Source: Campylobacter concisus (GTDB lineage: Bacteria; Campylobacterota; Campylobacteria; Campylobacterales; Campylobacteraceae). Taken from it: DNA of 64,000 nucleotides. Location: NCBI RefSeq assembly GCF_001298465.1, contig NZ_CP012541.1, forward strand, positions 1,612,001 to 1,676,000. Reading direction: 5' to 3'. Made by a program: the position numbers and the translations under genes. The notes beneath the pieces are model-generated. The model was given only the letters and a program-made list of their open reading frames with translations, did no database searches and was not told the DNA's origin. Below, piece after piece: positions 43,030 to 54,282 of this stretch. Within the stretch, counting starts at the first letter, position 1. Each line of letters begins with the position of its first letter.

Positions 43030-43605
43030 TTATTTTATAACTTTCATAAATGAGTAGACATCGGCTACGCCATTAATATGCTTAGCATACCAAATGGCGT
43101 GCTTTTCTTGCTCTATACTATCGACCACGCCACTAAAAACAACATCGCAGCCAACGATACTAACACGCACATTTGTTCCTTCAACTATACTATCTTTGAA
43201 AAGGTTTTGTTTTAAATTTGCAAGAATTTTTAGACTATCGCATGGATATTCTGGCTTTTTTATGCGAAGATAGGTGTAAATTTCTCGTACACCATCTGTA
43301 TTTTTGGCTAGTTCTACTAGCTTACCTTCAAGCTCTTTGCTATCAACCAGCCCTATAAGGTAGACATCGCCGTAAAAACACTCGATCTCAATATCTATAT
43401 TGCTAAGACCTTTTGAAAATAATATTTTACTTTGTAATTTGCTTTGGATAAATTTGTCACGAGTGATAGAGTAAATACCCCTTTTATCACGTGAAATCGA
43501 GTACGCATCATAGACATTTAGTGGCGCGGTCGCTGGGGTTAGTACTGAAGAGCAAGCGCAAAAAAATAAAACCAAAAATGTGAAAATGCCTAATTTTAAA
43601 ATCAT
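43030..43605 (-). CDS. BON-domain lipoprotein
   Basis: 191 residues with a lipoprotein signal ending FFCAC (Cys16/18). Two BON domains are visible: residues about 45-115 (IQSKLQSKILFSKGLSNIDI, then VYLIGLVDSKELEGKLVELA) and 120-190 (NLKQNLFKDSIVEGTNVRVS, then VVFSGVVDSIEQEKHAIWYA). BON proteins bind phospholipid surfaces in the envelope; the E. coli relatives are DolP and OsmY. Convergent with the MMPL gene (stop codons 5 bases apart). Confidence 0.85.
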   Translation of the reverse strand: MILKLGIFTFLVLFFCACSSVLTPATAPLNVYDAYSISRDKRGIYSITRDKFIQSKLQSKILFSKGLSNIDIEIECFYGDVYLIGLVDSKELEGKLVELAKNTDGVREIYTYLRIKKPEYPCDSLKILANLKQNLFKDSIVEGTNVRVSIVGCDVVFSGVVDSIEQEKHAIWYAKHINGVADVYSFMKVIK

Positions 43606-43667
43606 AGATCCTTTTTGTAATTAAAAAAAAGTTTATAGAAAATGGGCTAAAATTTATATAAATCTGC

Positions 43668-43673
43668 TAGAAT
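43668..43673 (+). promoter_or_regulatory. -10 box of selC
   Basis: TAGAAT 10 bases upstream of the tRNA-Sec 5' end, in an AT-rich stretch (43620-43675). Confidence 0.5.
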
Positions 43674-43682
43674 AACGCGCAC

Positions 43683-43780
43683 GGAGGATAAAGTAATCTG
43701 GTGATGCTCACGGGCTTCAAACCCGATGACTGGGCGGTTGACCGTCTGGTGGGGAGTTCGATTCTCTCATCCTCTCGCCA
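43683..43780 (+). tRNA. selC: Selenocysteine tRNA, anticodon UCA
   Basis: 98 bases including the encoded CCA. GGAGGAT pairs with ATCCTCT in the acceptor stem; CGGG-CTTCAAA-CCCG is the anticodon arm with TCA at 43717-43719; the long variable arm ACTGGGCGGT / ACCGTCTGGT pairs over 10 positions with G-T pairs; GTTCGAT is the T loop. The very long extra arm and UCA anticodon identify tRNA-Sec. Its presence implies at least one selenoprotein, in Campylobacter usually formate dehydrogenase. selA and selB are not in the window. Confidence 0.96.
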
Positions 43781-43786
43781 CTCACT

Positions 43787-44446
43787 TTAAATTTTACCTT
43801 TATCAAGCAAATTTATAATCCCAAACAAAATGAAACTTAACACAACCAAAACAAGGCTTAAAACCAGTGCTTCATCGCTTTTGCCATCGTATACGGCATT
43901 ATAAATGGCAAGCGAGATAGTGTCAGTCTTTCCTATTATATTTCCGCCAAGTATAAGTGTTATGCCAACCTCGCCAAGCCCACGCGAGATCGCTAAGATA
44001 AAAGCTGCCGCTACGCTTTTTGCAATACATGGAAAGAGAACAAAAACAGCTGTTTGAAATCTATCTTTCCCAAGGCTGTATGCTGCTTCACTTAGGCTCT
44101 TTGAAAGTGAGCCAAGAGCAGAAGCGACAGGCTTTACAAATAGCGGCAGCGAAGCTATAAAAGCAGCTAACACAAGAGCCTTAAAACTAAAAATAATTTC
44201 TAAATTTAAAGCCTTGCCTACGATACCATTTTTGCCAAGCAGATAAAGCAGTAAAAATCCAGTCGCAATAGGCGGAAAGATGAGTGGGAAAGTGACGATC
44301 ATCTCTAAAATGGCTCTAAATTTACCTTTATAAAAGGCCAAAAGATAGGCTAAAGCTAGCCCAAAAACGACGAGCAAAGCCCCTTGGCATAAAATGACCT
44401 TTATGCTTAAAACCAGAGGATCAAATAGCCATGTGAGCTCTTGCAA
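43787..44446 (-). CDS. Molybdate/tungstate-type ABC transporter permease
   Basis: 219 residues with five to six helices. FPLIFPPIATGFLLLYL and the EAA loop EAAYSLGKDRFQTAVFVLFP and ISRGLGEVGITLILGGNI are ModB/TupB-like. It follows its binding-protein gene by 8 bases. No ATPase gene is next to it, so it must use one from elsewhere, for example the ModC at 36318-37175. It ends 6 bases before the tRNA-Sec gene. Confidence 0.85.
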   Translation of the reverse strand: MQELTWLFDPLVLSIKVILCQGALLVVFGLALAYLLAFYKGKFRAILEMIVTFPLIFPPIATGFLLLYLLGKNGIVGKALNLEIIFSFKALVLAAFIASLPLFVKPVASALGSLSKSLSEAAYSLGKDRFQTAVFVLFPCIAKSVAAAFILAISRGLGEVGITLILGGNIIGKTDTISLAIYNAVYDGKSDEALVLSLVLVVLSFILFGIINLLDKGKI

Positions 44447-44454
44447 ATTTAGCC

Positions 44455-45153
44455 TTATCTTATGCCAAATTTAGTGTAAATTTCTTTTGATCTCTCGCTT
44501 TTTAGCTCATCCAGAAATTTAACGCAATCAGTCTTTTTATCACATCCTTCAAGCTTTGCAGCTACGATATTTGCTGGTGCGTAAAGAGCCTTGTCTATCA
44601 AGATAAAGCTACCAAATTCGTCTTTGTGTGCATTTAGCTCAGTTTGGTTGATAAAGCCAGCATCAACTTCGCCGTTTAATATATAAGTAACTACTTGAGG
44701 AACGCCAGCAACTGCTAAAATTTTATCTTTTAGCTCGTCACTTATCTTTGCATTTTGCATAAATTCATTTGCTCTTTTGCCATAAACCGTCTTTGCTGCA
44801 TCTGGCATAGCGATCTTAGAAAGCACTTTTAGTTCTTCAACTTTTTCAATTTTCACGCCTTTTTTGGTAGCCAGCACCAAGGCGCCTGAGCCCAAATTTA
44901 CATACTCAGCGATCTTTAGATCAGACTTTTTCAAAAAGTCCTCATCGCCTACGATTATGTCAGTTTTGCCCTCTTTTGCCTGAGCCATGATAGCTGTGAT
45001 GTTCGCAAAAGAAGTGTCGATATTTACGCCATCTTTTTTAAGATTTTGTGCGACTGCCTCAACTATCTTTTTATATCCGCCACCAGCACTTACTAGCAAA
45101 TTTTCATTGCCAAATGCAAAAATTGCGGCCAGTAGAAGTAAAAATTTTTTCAT
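44455..45153 (-). CDS. Molybdate/tungstate-type periplasmic binding protein
   Basis: 232 residues, signal of about 16 residues (KKFLLLLAAIFAFG). ModA-superfamily features: LLVSAGGGYKKIVEAVAQNL, DIIVGDEDFLKKSDLKIA, VAGVPQVVTYILNGEVDAGF, ALYAPANIVAAKLEG. It differs clearly from the ModA at 37564-38319 (the two share the fold but not the sequence), so a different oxyanion such as tungstate is possible. CDKKTDC adds a cysteine pair not seen in usual ModA proteins. Start chosen at ATG after AAAGGAAA. Confidence 0.82.
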   Translation of the reverse strand: MKKFLLLLAAIFAFGNENLLVSAGGGYKKIVEAVAQNLKKDGVNIDTSFANITAIMAQAKEGKTDIIVGDEDFLKKSDLKIAEYVNLGSGALVLATKKGVKIEKVEELKVLSKIAMPDAAKTVYGKRANEFMQNAKISDELKDKILAVAGVPQVVTYILNGEVDAGFINQTELNAHKDEFGSFILIDKALYAPANIVAAKLEGCDKKTDCVKFLDELKSERSKEIYTKFGIR

Positions 45154-45251
45154 ATTTTTCCTTTAAAAGTAAAATTTCACGATTTTATAAAATATACTCT
45201 TATATATTCTTAAAATATATTTTTATAATTTTTACTTTTCTACCAAAATGC

Positions 45252-45257
45252 TATAAT
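45252..45257 (+). promoter_or_regulatory. -10 box of the nicotinate phosphoribosyltransferase gene
   Basis: TATAAT 23 bases upstream of the ATG in AT-rich DNA; RBS AAAGGA follows. Confidence 0.5.
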
Positions 45258-45279
45258 CACGATAAAAAAAAGGACAGAC

Positions 45280-46368
45280 ATGAACGAACTTGAGCTAAAG
45301 ATGCAAGGCAAAATAAAAAGGCTAACAGATAAGACTTTTAGGCTAGATCCAAGGATCGGCGAGGGCTACTTTACTGCGAAATATTTTCTAAAAGTAAATG
45401 AGATAATTAAGCAAAACCTGCCTGATCAGCACGTGACAATGCAGTTCTTTCAAAGGCGCGATGATATCGTGCTTTGCGGTATCGACGAGGTTTTAGCTAT
45501 CATCAATAAATTTGCCAAAAACCCAAGCGAGCTTGAAATTTACGCACTTGATGATGGCGATATCATAAATGCAAACGAGCCAGTTTTAAAGATAAGCGGC
45601 AAGTATGAAAATTTTGGCTTTTTAGAAAATGTGATCGACGCGACGCTTACTAGAAGAAGCTGTGTAGCGACAAACTCAAGAGATGTGATAAGAGCGGCAA
45701 ATGGCAAGGACGTTTTCAGCATGGCAGACAGGCAAGATGACATCTGCACGCAACCAGGCGACGGCTATGCATCATTTATAGGCGGCATCAAAAAGGTCGC
45801 CACAGATGCTCAAGGCGAGCTTACTGGGCTAAAAGGTGGTGGCACCATGCCTCATGCGCTTATTCAAATGTGCGGTGGAGATATAGTAAAAGCCTCAGAA
45901 ATTTATGCTAAAACCTTTGAAAATGAGAAGATCACGGCATTGGTTGATTATAATAACGACGTGATCACAGATGCATTAAAGGCTACAAACGCATTAAAAG
46001 AGAGGCTTGGCGCGGTTAGAGTGGATACTAGTAAAAATTTGATAGATAAATATTTTGATAATAAGGATACTAGCGGGTTTGACCCACACGGCGTTTGCAA
46101 GGAACTTATATTTGCTCTAAGAGAGGCGCTTGATAAAGCTGGCTTTAAATACGTTAAAATCGTCGTTAGTTCAGGCTTTAGCCCTAAAATTATAAAAGAT
46201 TTTGAAGCTCATAACACGCCGGTTGATACTTATGGCGTGGGAAGTTATCTTGTTAAAAATGACATTTGTGGCTTTACAGGCGATCTAGTCGAGCTAAACG
46301 GCAAAGATGAGGCTAAATTTGGCAGGAAAAATTTCGCTTCAGATAGGCTAAAGAGAGTGAAATTTTAA
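45280..46368 (+). CDS. pncB: Nicotinate phosphoribosyltransferase-like protein
   Basis: 362 residues. Family features: GEGYFTAKYFLKVNEI near the start, ENVIDATLTRRSCVATNSRD, a SFIGG segment, TGLKGGGTMPHALIQMCGGD, the phosphoribosyl-transfer Asp segment VDTSKNLIDKY, and VSSGFSPKIIKDFEAHNTPV with GVGSYL. It makes nicotinate mononucleotide from nicotinate and PRPP for NAD salvage. It is somewhat shorter than the 400-residue E. coli PncB. The following lipoprotein gene is 8 bases away. Confidence 0.85.
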   Translation: MNELELKMQGKIKRLTDKTFRLDPRIGEGYFTAKYFLKVNEIIKQNLPDQHVTMQFFQRRDDIVLCGIDEVLAIINKFAKNPSELEIYALDDGDIINANEPVLKISGKYENFGFLENVIDATLTRRSCVATNSRDVIRAANGKDVFSMADRQDDICTQPGDGYASFIGGIKKVATDAQGELTGLKGGGTMPHALIQMCGGDIVKASEIYAKTFENEKITALVDYNNDVITDALKATNALKERLGAVRVDTSKNLIDKYFDNKDTSGFDPHGVCKELIFALREALDKAGFKYVKIVVSSGFSPKIIKDFEAHNTPVDTYGVGSYLVKNDICGFTGDLVELNGKDEAKFGRKNFASDRLKRVKF

Positions 46369-46376
46369 GAGAAAAG

Positions 46377-46874
46377 ATGAAATTTATAAAAATTTTAATA
46401 TTTCTAGCGCTTTTACTGACCGCTTGCACTGCCGCAAACTACGCTAATGCCTTTGAAAAGATTGGCATCTTTGAAGACGGAGTTTACCGATTTAGTGAAA
46501 ATGGACTCGAAGTGAACAAAGATCTGCTTGTAAAGGTGATCTCTGTGCAAAACGCGGACAGCACACGCAAAAAGATCATCTCCATGCTAAATATCCCTCA
46601 AAAGTCTAAAATAAATGACTTCAAAACAAGCGACGCAGGCGTTATAGTCTGGCCATTTTACGAGTTTGAGGGCAAATTTTTAACGACAATAATCGTTGAA
46701 AATATAAAAAAAGAAGATAGCGATCAAAAGCTACTTAAGATGTTAGAGCTTAAACATCCGTTTTACTCAACGCTCCAAGCTCGAAGAAAAGGGGCTAAAG
46801 ACGCCATAGACGTGAAATACGTGCTAAATTTCAAAGAGGCAAAGCTGGTAAAATCGTTTCAAAACCGCCCTTAA
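46377..46874 (+). CDS. Lipoprotein of unknown function
   Basis: 165 residues with lipoprotein signal ending LLTAC (Cys17). The rest is mixed alpha/beta: KIGIFEDGVYRFSENGLEVN, KKIISMLNIPQKSKINDF, GVIVWPFYEFEGKFLTTIIV. It follows the nicotinate phosphoribosyltransferase gene closely but no functional link is apparent. Conserved domain not recognised. Confidence 0.6.
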   Translation: MKFIKILIFLALLLTACTAANYANAFEKIGIFEDGVYRFSENGLEVNKDLLVKVISVQNADSTRKKIISMLNIPQKSKINDFKTSDAGVIVWPFYEFEGKFLTTIIVENIKKEDSDQKLLKMLELKHPFYSTLQARRKGAKDAIDVKYVLNFKEAKLVKSFQNRP

Positions 46875-46929
46875 AACTTTATTTTAAATAAATTTCATTA
46901 AAATGGCGTAATCAAAAAAAGGATCATCT

Positions 46930-47802
46930 TTGCATAATCTAAAAACTATAAACGTCGCTCACTCGCCGGATGCTGACGATATTTTCATGTATGCCGCGGT
47001 CAAATTTGGCTGGGTTAGCAGTAAAAATTTAGCCTTTACATCAAAGGCGCTTGATATAGAAACGCTAAACGAAGAGGCGCTAAAAGGCACTTATGAAGCC
47101 ACAGCGATCAGCTTTGCACTCTATCCAAAAATTTGCGACGAGTATGCGCTTTTACGCTGTGCGGTGAGCTTTGGAAAAGGATATGGCCCAAAGCTTATCA
47201 AGCTAAAAGGCAAGCAGCTAAAGCGAAATTTTAAGGTCGCACTCTCTGGCAAAAACACGACAAATGCCCTACTCTTTCGCATAGCCTATCCAGAGGCAAG
47301 GATAGTTTATAAAAATTTTCTTGAGATCGAAAATGCTGTGCTTAGTGGCGAGGTCGATGCTGGCGTGCTAATACATGAAAGTATCTTAAATTTCTCAGAC
47401 CAGCTCTGCGTAGAGCGTGAAATTTGGGATATCTGGAGCGAGCTAAACGGCGAAAATTTGCCGCTTCCACTTGGTGGCATGGCGCTTAGACGAAGCCTAC
47501 CGATAACTGACGCGATCGAGTGCGAAAGAGTGCTTAGCGAAGCTGTCAGGATCGCCACTTCGCACAAGCCATTTTTATCTCACATGCTAATGGAGCGAAA
47601 TCTCATCAGAGTTGGCAAAGACGAGCTAAAAACGTATCTAAATTTATACGCAAATGACGAGTCTATAAGCATGAACGAAACGCAGCTAAAAGCACTAAAC
47701 AAGCTCTATCAAATAGGCTATGGCAAAGGCTTTTTCGAAAAGCCAATCGATGTAAACGACTATCTCATTCCAACTGAATACAACGAAGTAAGGTTTAGCT
47801 GA
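46930..47802 (+). CDS. mqnD: 1,4-dihydroxy-6-naphthoate synthase (futalosine menaquinone pathway)
   Basis: 290 residues from a TTG after AAAGGATCATC. AHSPDADDIFMYAAVKFGW is the family start, and LPLPLGGMALRRSLP the conserved middle motif; two-lobed binding-protein fold. MqnD converts cyclic dehypoxanthine futalosine to 1,4-dihydroxy-6-naphthoate, an early step of menaquinone synthesis used by Campylobacter. It may also resemble MqnA; the HSPD start favours MqnD. The stop overlaps fliQ (TGATG). Confidence 0.85.
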   Translation: MHNLKTINVAHSPDADDIFMYAAVKFGWVSSKNLAFTSKALDIETLNEEALKGTYEATAISFALYPKICDEYALLRCAVSFGKGYGPKLIKLKGKQLKRNFKVALSGKNTTNALLFRIAYPEARIVYKNFLEIENAVLSGEVDAGVLIHESILNFSDQLCVEREIWDIWSELNGENLPLPLGGMALRRSLPITDAIECERVLSEAVRIATSHKPFLSHMLMERNLIRVGKDELKTYLNLYANDESISMNETQLKALNKLYQIGYGKGFFEKPIDVNDYLIPTEYNEVRFS

Positions 47803-48068
47803 TGCAAAGTACGCTTGTCTCGCTTGGAGTTGAAACCTTTAAAATCGCCCTTTATATTAGCCTTCCGATGCTGCTAAGCGGCCTAATCGCAGGTCTTATC
47901 ATCTCCATTTTTCAAGCAACCACGCAAATAAATGAAACCACGCTAAGCTTTGTGCCAAAAATTTTGCTAGTCGTCGTTGTAATCATATTTTTAATGCCTT
48001 GGATGATCTCGATGATGGTTGAATTTACCACTCGAATGCTTGATTTTATACCGGAATTTATCCAGTGA
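47802..48068 (+). CDS. fliQ: Flagellar biosynthesis protein FliQ
   Basis: 88 residues with two membrane helices. TFKIALYISLPMLLSGLIA, GLIISIFQATTQINETTLSF, and the second helix LVVVVIIFLMPWMISMM are FliQ. It is part of the flagellar type III export gate. It overlaps mqnD by one base and murB by 4. Confidence 0.96.
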   Translation: MQSTLVSLGVETFKIALYISLPMLLSGLIAGLIISIFQATTQINETTLSFVPKILLVVVVIIFLMPWMISMMVEFTTRMLDFIPEFIQ

Positions 48069-48862
48069 CGAGGCTCGTTGACTTTTCTAAATTTACCTCG
48101 GTTAGGATAGGCGGCGTGCATGAAATTTTTGAGGTAAATAGCCTTGAAGACCTAAACTCACCTCACTTTTTAGGTGCTGTGATGATAGGCGGAGGCAACA
48201 ACCTTCTTATCTCGCCAAATCCCCCAAAAATGGCGATGCTTGGCAAGAGTTTTGACTATGTAAATTTAGAACGCTTAGGCGATAAAATTTACCTTGAGAT
48301 AGGTGCTGCGACAAAATCTGCCAAAATTTATAACTTCTCAAAACAAAACAACATCGCTGACCTTGAGTTTTTAAAAAATATCCCAGGCACGTTTGGCGGA
48401 CTTATCAAAATGAACGCTGGGTTGCTTAAATTTAGTATAAGTGACAACCTCACGCATGTGCGTCTGGCTCGTGGATGGGTGAGCAAAGATGAGATAAACT
48501 TTAGCTACCGCCACAGCGGCATAGATGAGGCCATTTTGGGAGCTAAATTTGAGCTTCACAGCGGTTTTGACGCAAGCATTTCTGATGCCATAAGCGCAAA
48601 AAGGGCAAATCAGCCAAAAGGAGCTAGCTTTGGTAGCTGCTTTGTAAATCCAGAGGGGTACTTTGCGGGGGCTTTGCTTGAGGCGGTCGGGCTAAAAGGA
48701 TACGCTATTGGCGGAGCGAAATTTAGCGAAGAGCACGCAAATTTTTTGATAAATTTTAACCACGCAAGCTTTGAGGACGCTACTAGCCTTATAAATTTGG
48801 CAAAGGCTAGAGTTTTAGAGAAATTTGGCGTAGAGCTTAAGACTGAAGTTTGCATTTTATAA
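48065..48862 (+). CDS. murB: UDP-N-acetylenolpyruvoylglucosamine reductase
   Basis: 265 residues from a GTG that overlaps the fliQ stop. Signature pieces: SKFTSVRIGGV, GGGNNLLIS, NIPGTFGGLIKMNAG, FSYRHSG, RANQPKGASFGSCFVNPEG, GGAKFSEEHANFLINFNHA. It makes UDP-MurNAc for peptidoglycan. Short type-II MurB as found in Campylobacter and Helicobacter; the FAD site and the catalytic Ser-Cys context GSCFVNP are present. Confidence 0.95.
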   Translation: MTRLVDFSKFTSVRIGGVHEIFEVNSLEDLNSPHFLGAVMIGGGNNLLISPNPPKMAMLGKSFDYVNLERLGDKIYLEIGAATKSAKIYNFSKQNNIADLEFLKNIPGTFGGLIKMNAGLLKFSISDNLTHVRLARGWVSKDEINFSYRHSGIDEAILGAKFELHSGFDASISDAISAKRANQPKGASFGSCFVNPEGYFAGALLEAVGLKGYAIGGAKFSEEHANFLINFNHASFEDATSLINLAKARVLEKFGVELKTEVCIL

Positions 48863-48870
48863 GGATGATG

Positions 48871-49359
48871 ATGAGTGAGTTTTTGAGCGAAGTTTTTACC
48901 CTTTCATTTTTATTTATAGCTATCGGCTTTTACGCCATTTATAGGGCTAAAAAGGCGCAAAGCGAGCATGAGAAAAATGTGGCTGATTACGATAAAAATC
49001 TGCTAAATTTTGCCAAAATTTTAGGCGTTCAAAATCATATAGACCTAGTTAAATTTGATGAAATTTTGGCAGAGGCCTTAAAAGAAAAACTAATTTTTAA
49101 ATTTAATAAATCTACCTCACAAGAGGAATTTATCTCTTTTATAAAAGATGAAAATTTCAAAAATAAGCCCCAAATTTCACAAAATAATATAGACGAAGCC
49201 TTTTTAAATCTTTGCGCAAGCTCGCTTGTAGAGCCACTAAATCTTGCAATACTAAAAAACGAAGATCAAATTTATGGATTTTTGTTTGAAAAAGAGCAGC
49301 TTTTTGCTCTTATTGATAGCGCTGCGCTGCTTGGCGAAAATATTATAATTTGCGAGTAA
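48871..49359 (+). CDS. Membrane-anchored protein of unknown function
   Basis: 162 residues. Three ATGs stand in a row (48865, 48868, 48871); the third is preferred, 6 bases after AAGG. One N-terminal membrane helix (FTLSFLFIAIGFYAIY), then a soluble charged region up to SAALLGENIIICE. No recognised domain. Between murB and recA. Confidence 0.55.
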   Translation: MSEFLSEVFTLSFLFIAIGFYAIYRAKKAQSEHEKNVADYDKNLLNFAKILGVQNHIDLVKFDEILAEALKEKLIFKFNKSTSQEEFISFIKDENFKNKPQISQNNIDEAFLNLCASSLVEPLNLAILKNEDQIYGFLFEKEQLFALIDSAALLGENIIICE

Positions 49360-49421
49360 ATCAAGTAAAATTCATCTCTTTTTAGATAAAATCAAGCCAA
49401 ATTTCAACTATAAGGTAAAAA

Positions 49422-52056
<2,635 letters not shown>

Positions 52057-52058
52057 GA

Positions 52059-52922
52059 ATGATGAAAAAAATTTGGTTAGTTTTATCTATATTTGCAGCA
52101 AGCGTGTTTGCTAGAGAGAACCCATTTATGCCTATTAGCGAGCTAAATACAAGCGTTATGACAACAAATATCATAGAAAAATTTGATAGCTTTGATTCTC
52201 TTTCGTTTAAATTTCCAAGCGATGCAGCGCTTTTACTAGATGTCACCATAAGATATAGAGCAAATGACGGCACTATAAAGGAAAAAAGGTTAGCTGATAT
52301 AAATAAAACTATCAATTACAGCGATGAATTTGCTTTAAATAAGGTAAAAAATCCAGAACCAGTCGTAGCAAAAAAGCTAGATGTTTCGGTCACAATGGCA
52401 AATATGCCTAGCCAAAAAGTAAGCACTCCTGTGATAATAGAAAAAAATGAAACTAAAATTTCAAATAAAGATAGAAATAAAACTTCAGATATGCCAACTC
52501 CAAATGTTGTAGTGATCGATCTTAGCACAGACAAAACAAAAGAAACTACCATAAAGCCTGAACAAAAGGTGGTCGAGATAAAGATCGAGCCTAGTGCAAA
52601 GCCAGTTGATAGTGTCAAAAATAAAAAGGATGTTAAATTTCTAGGTTTTATAAGCTTTCTAGCTAATAGCAAAGAGCTAAAAATCGCTACAAAAGCTAAA
52701 AATTTAAAGCATTTTGCTTATGAGAAAAATAAGATCGTTCTTGACTTTGCAAGGCCACCAAGAAGCTTTAAAACTAAGAGCTTAAAACTTGAAAATGAAC
52801 ATTTTAAAAATGTGATCATAGGCTGGCATGATAGATATTTCAGAGTGGTTTTAGAGCTTGATAAGATGCATAAATATAAGCTTGAAGCCACTGAAAATGG
52901 ATATGCGCTTAAGCTTTTATAG
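52059..52922 (+). CDS. AMIN-domain periplasmic protein
   Basis: 287 residues; ATG at 52059, with a second ATG directly after it. Signal peptide of about 17 residues (KKIWLVLSIFAASVFA). A low-complexity lysine/threonine-rich middle leads to a C-terminal beta domain (about residues 195-285: FLGFISFLANSKELKIATKA, IVLDFARPPRSFKTKSLKLE, FRVVLELDKMHKYKLEATEN) that looks like an AMIN domain, which anchors proteins to peptidoglycan at the septum or pole. Follows the FtsB-like gene by 2 bases. Confidence 0.7.
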   Translation: MMKKIWLVLSIFAASVFARENPFMPISELNTSVMTTNIIEKFDSFDSLSFKFPSDAALLLDVTIRYRANDGTIKEKRLADINKTINYSDEFALNKVKNPEPVVAKKLDVSVTMANMPSQKVSTPVIIEKNETKISNKDRNKTSDMPTPNVVVIDLSTDKTKETTIKPEQKVVEIKIEPSAKPVDSVKNKKDVKFLGFISFLANSKELKIATKAKNLKHFAYEKNKIVLDFARPPRSFKTKSLKLENEHFKNVIIGWHDRYFRVVLELDKMHKYKLEATENGYALKLL

Positions 52923-52960
52923 TTGAATTTTAAAAAGAGTAGATTTTATAAAATTTCAAA

Positions 52961-52966
52961 TATAAT
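52961..52966 (+). promoter_or_regulatory. -10 box of xerH
   Basis: TATAAT 33 bases before the xerH start, in AT-rich DNA after the AMIN gene. Confidence 0.45.
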
Positions 52967-52998
52967 ACTTTTCAAAATAAAAATTTAAGGCTATTGGT

Positions 52999-54060
52999 TT
53001 GAAATATCCACTTGATTGTAAAGATAATTTTGAAAACTCATTTATTTTTTGGCTTACTCGCTACGTCAAATTTAAACTTAGCTCACTTTCGAATAAAGAG
53101 CTTCGAGATCCAAAGGCACTTGCAAGTGTAAATTTCGCTCTAAGCCGCGAGATAAAAAACATTGATCAGCTTGATGGCTTGGTAAAAAGCGCGAGAAATG
53201 CAGGACTTACTGGCATAAATACCTACTTTAATCCACTTAAAAAAATATATGAAACGATGAAATTTTACGAGCTTAGTAGCCTAAAGCAGATCGATGAAGA
53301 ACTGCTAAGCGAAATACTGGCTAGCACAACCGGCGGACTAAGCGACGCTAGTAAGAAAAATTACCGCATCTCAGTGATAAATTTCTTTGCGTTTTTAGAC
53401 AAACAAAACGAAGAGGATGGCAAGGCCCATGTTTTTGATATAAATTTAAAAAACTGGGGCGGAGTTAGTGGCAACAAAGGGCAAAAGTTGCCTGAGTTTA
53501 TGGGCGAAGATGAGGTCAAAAAATTTCTAGATGCGATCGAAGAAAGTGACTTTAAGCAAAACTCAAATCGCAATAAGCTCATAATAAAAACGATAATTTT
53601 TACTGGCATTCGTGTGAGCGAGGCTCTAAATTTAAAGCGAAAGGACATCACTGAAGATGGCGATCTTTTTATCATTAGGATCCGAGGCAAAGGTAACAAA
53701 TACCGCATCGTTATGATAAAACGCCACCTAATAGAAGCTCATCTAAATGCGATTGCAATAAACTACATCAACAAAGAGGGCTATCTTTTCATAAATAAAA
53801 AAGGCACCAGACTGACGCAAGCCTATGTAAGTCGCATAGTGGAGCAGATCCTTTTTAAAGCTGGTATCAGAAAAGAGAAAAATGGTGCTCACATGCTGCG
53901 TCACACCTTTGCAACGATGCTTTACAAAAAGCAAAAAGACCTTGTTTTGGTGCAAGAAGCTCTAGGTCATGCAAGCTTAAATACCTCGCGAATTTACACA
54001 CACTTTGATAGTGACAAGCTAAAACTCGCTGCAAAAGTAGCTGAGGATCTAGCAAACTAG
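52999..54060 (+). CDS. xerH: Tyrosine recombinase XerH
   Basis: 353 residues from TTG 8 bases after TAAGG. The catalytic set is present: Arg in FTGIRVSEALNLKR, Lys in RGKGNKYRI, His-x-x-Arg in HMLRHTFAT, His in LGHASLNTSRI and Tyr in IYTHFDSD. XerH resolves chromosome dimers at difH in Campylobacter and Helicobacter as a single recombinase. difH should be close by or near the terminus; I could not identify it with certainty. Confidence 0.93.
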   Translation: MKYPLDCKDNFENSFIFWLTRYVKFKLSSLSNKELRDPKALASVNFALSREIKNIDQLDGLVKSARNAGLTGINTYFNPLKKIYETMKFYELSSLKQIDEELLSEILASTTGGLSDASKKNYRISVINFFAFLDKQNEEDGKAHVFDINLKNWGGVSGNKGQKLPEFMGEDEVKKFLDAIEESDFKQNSNRNKLIIKTIIFTGIRVSEALNLKRKDITEDGDLFIIRIRGKGNKYRIVMIKRHLIEAHLNAIAINYINKEGYLFINKKGTRLTQAYVSRIVEQILFKAGIRKEKNGAHMLRHTFATMLYKKQKDLVLVQEALGHASLNTSRIYTHFDSDKLKLAAKVAEDLAN

Positions 54061-54282
54061 AGCGCTTAAAGCCAAAGCAAACTAGCAATACTAAATTTAA
54101 CTCATGCAAAATTTAAAATATTATTTAACTATGAAACCCTATAAATATATGAGGAAAATTTAGCTTGCAAGCAGCCTAAAAGCTTGCTCTGTATCTAAAT
54201 TTACAATCCACCAGTCAAAAGCTCTTACAAAAAGTGAAATTTGGCAAGCAAATTTTACTCTACTCGCCAAATTTATATCAAA

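Noticed and set aside
52923-52998. difH site upstream of xerH
   Set aside because: I could not find a clear pair of inverted arms with the expected spacing, and I do not remember the consensus securely enough to call it.
54061-54282. Small gene or RNA between xerH and ttrA
   Set aside because: No frame with a ribosome site, no strong hairpin and no tRNA-like fold was seen; it appears to be plain intergenic sequence.
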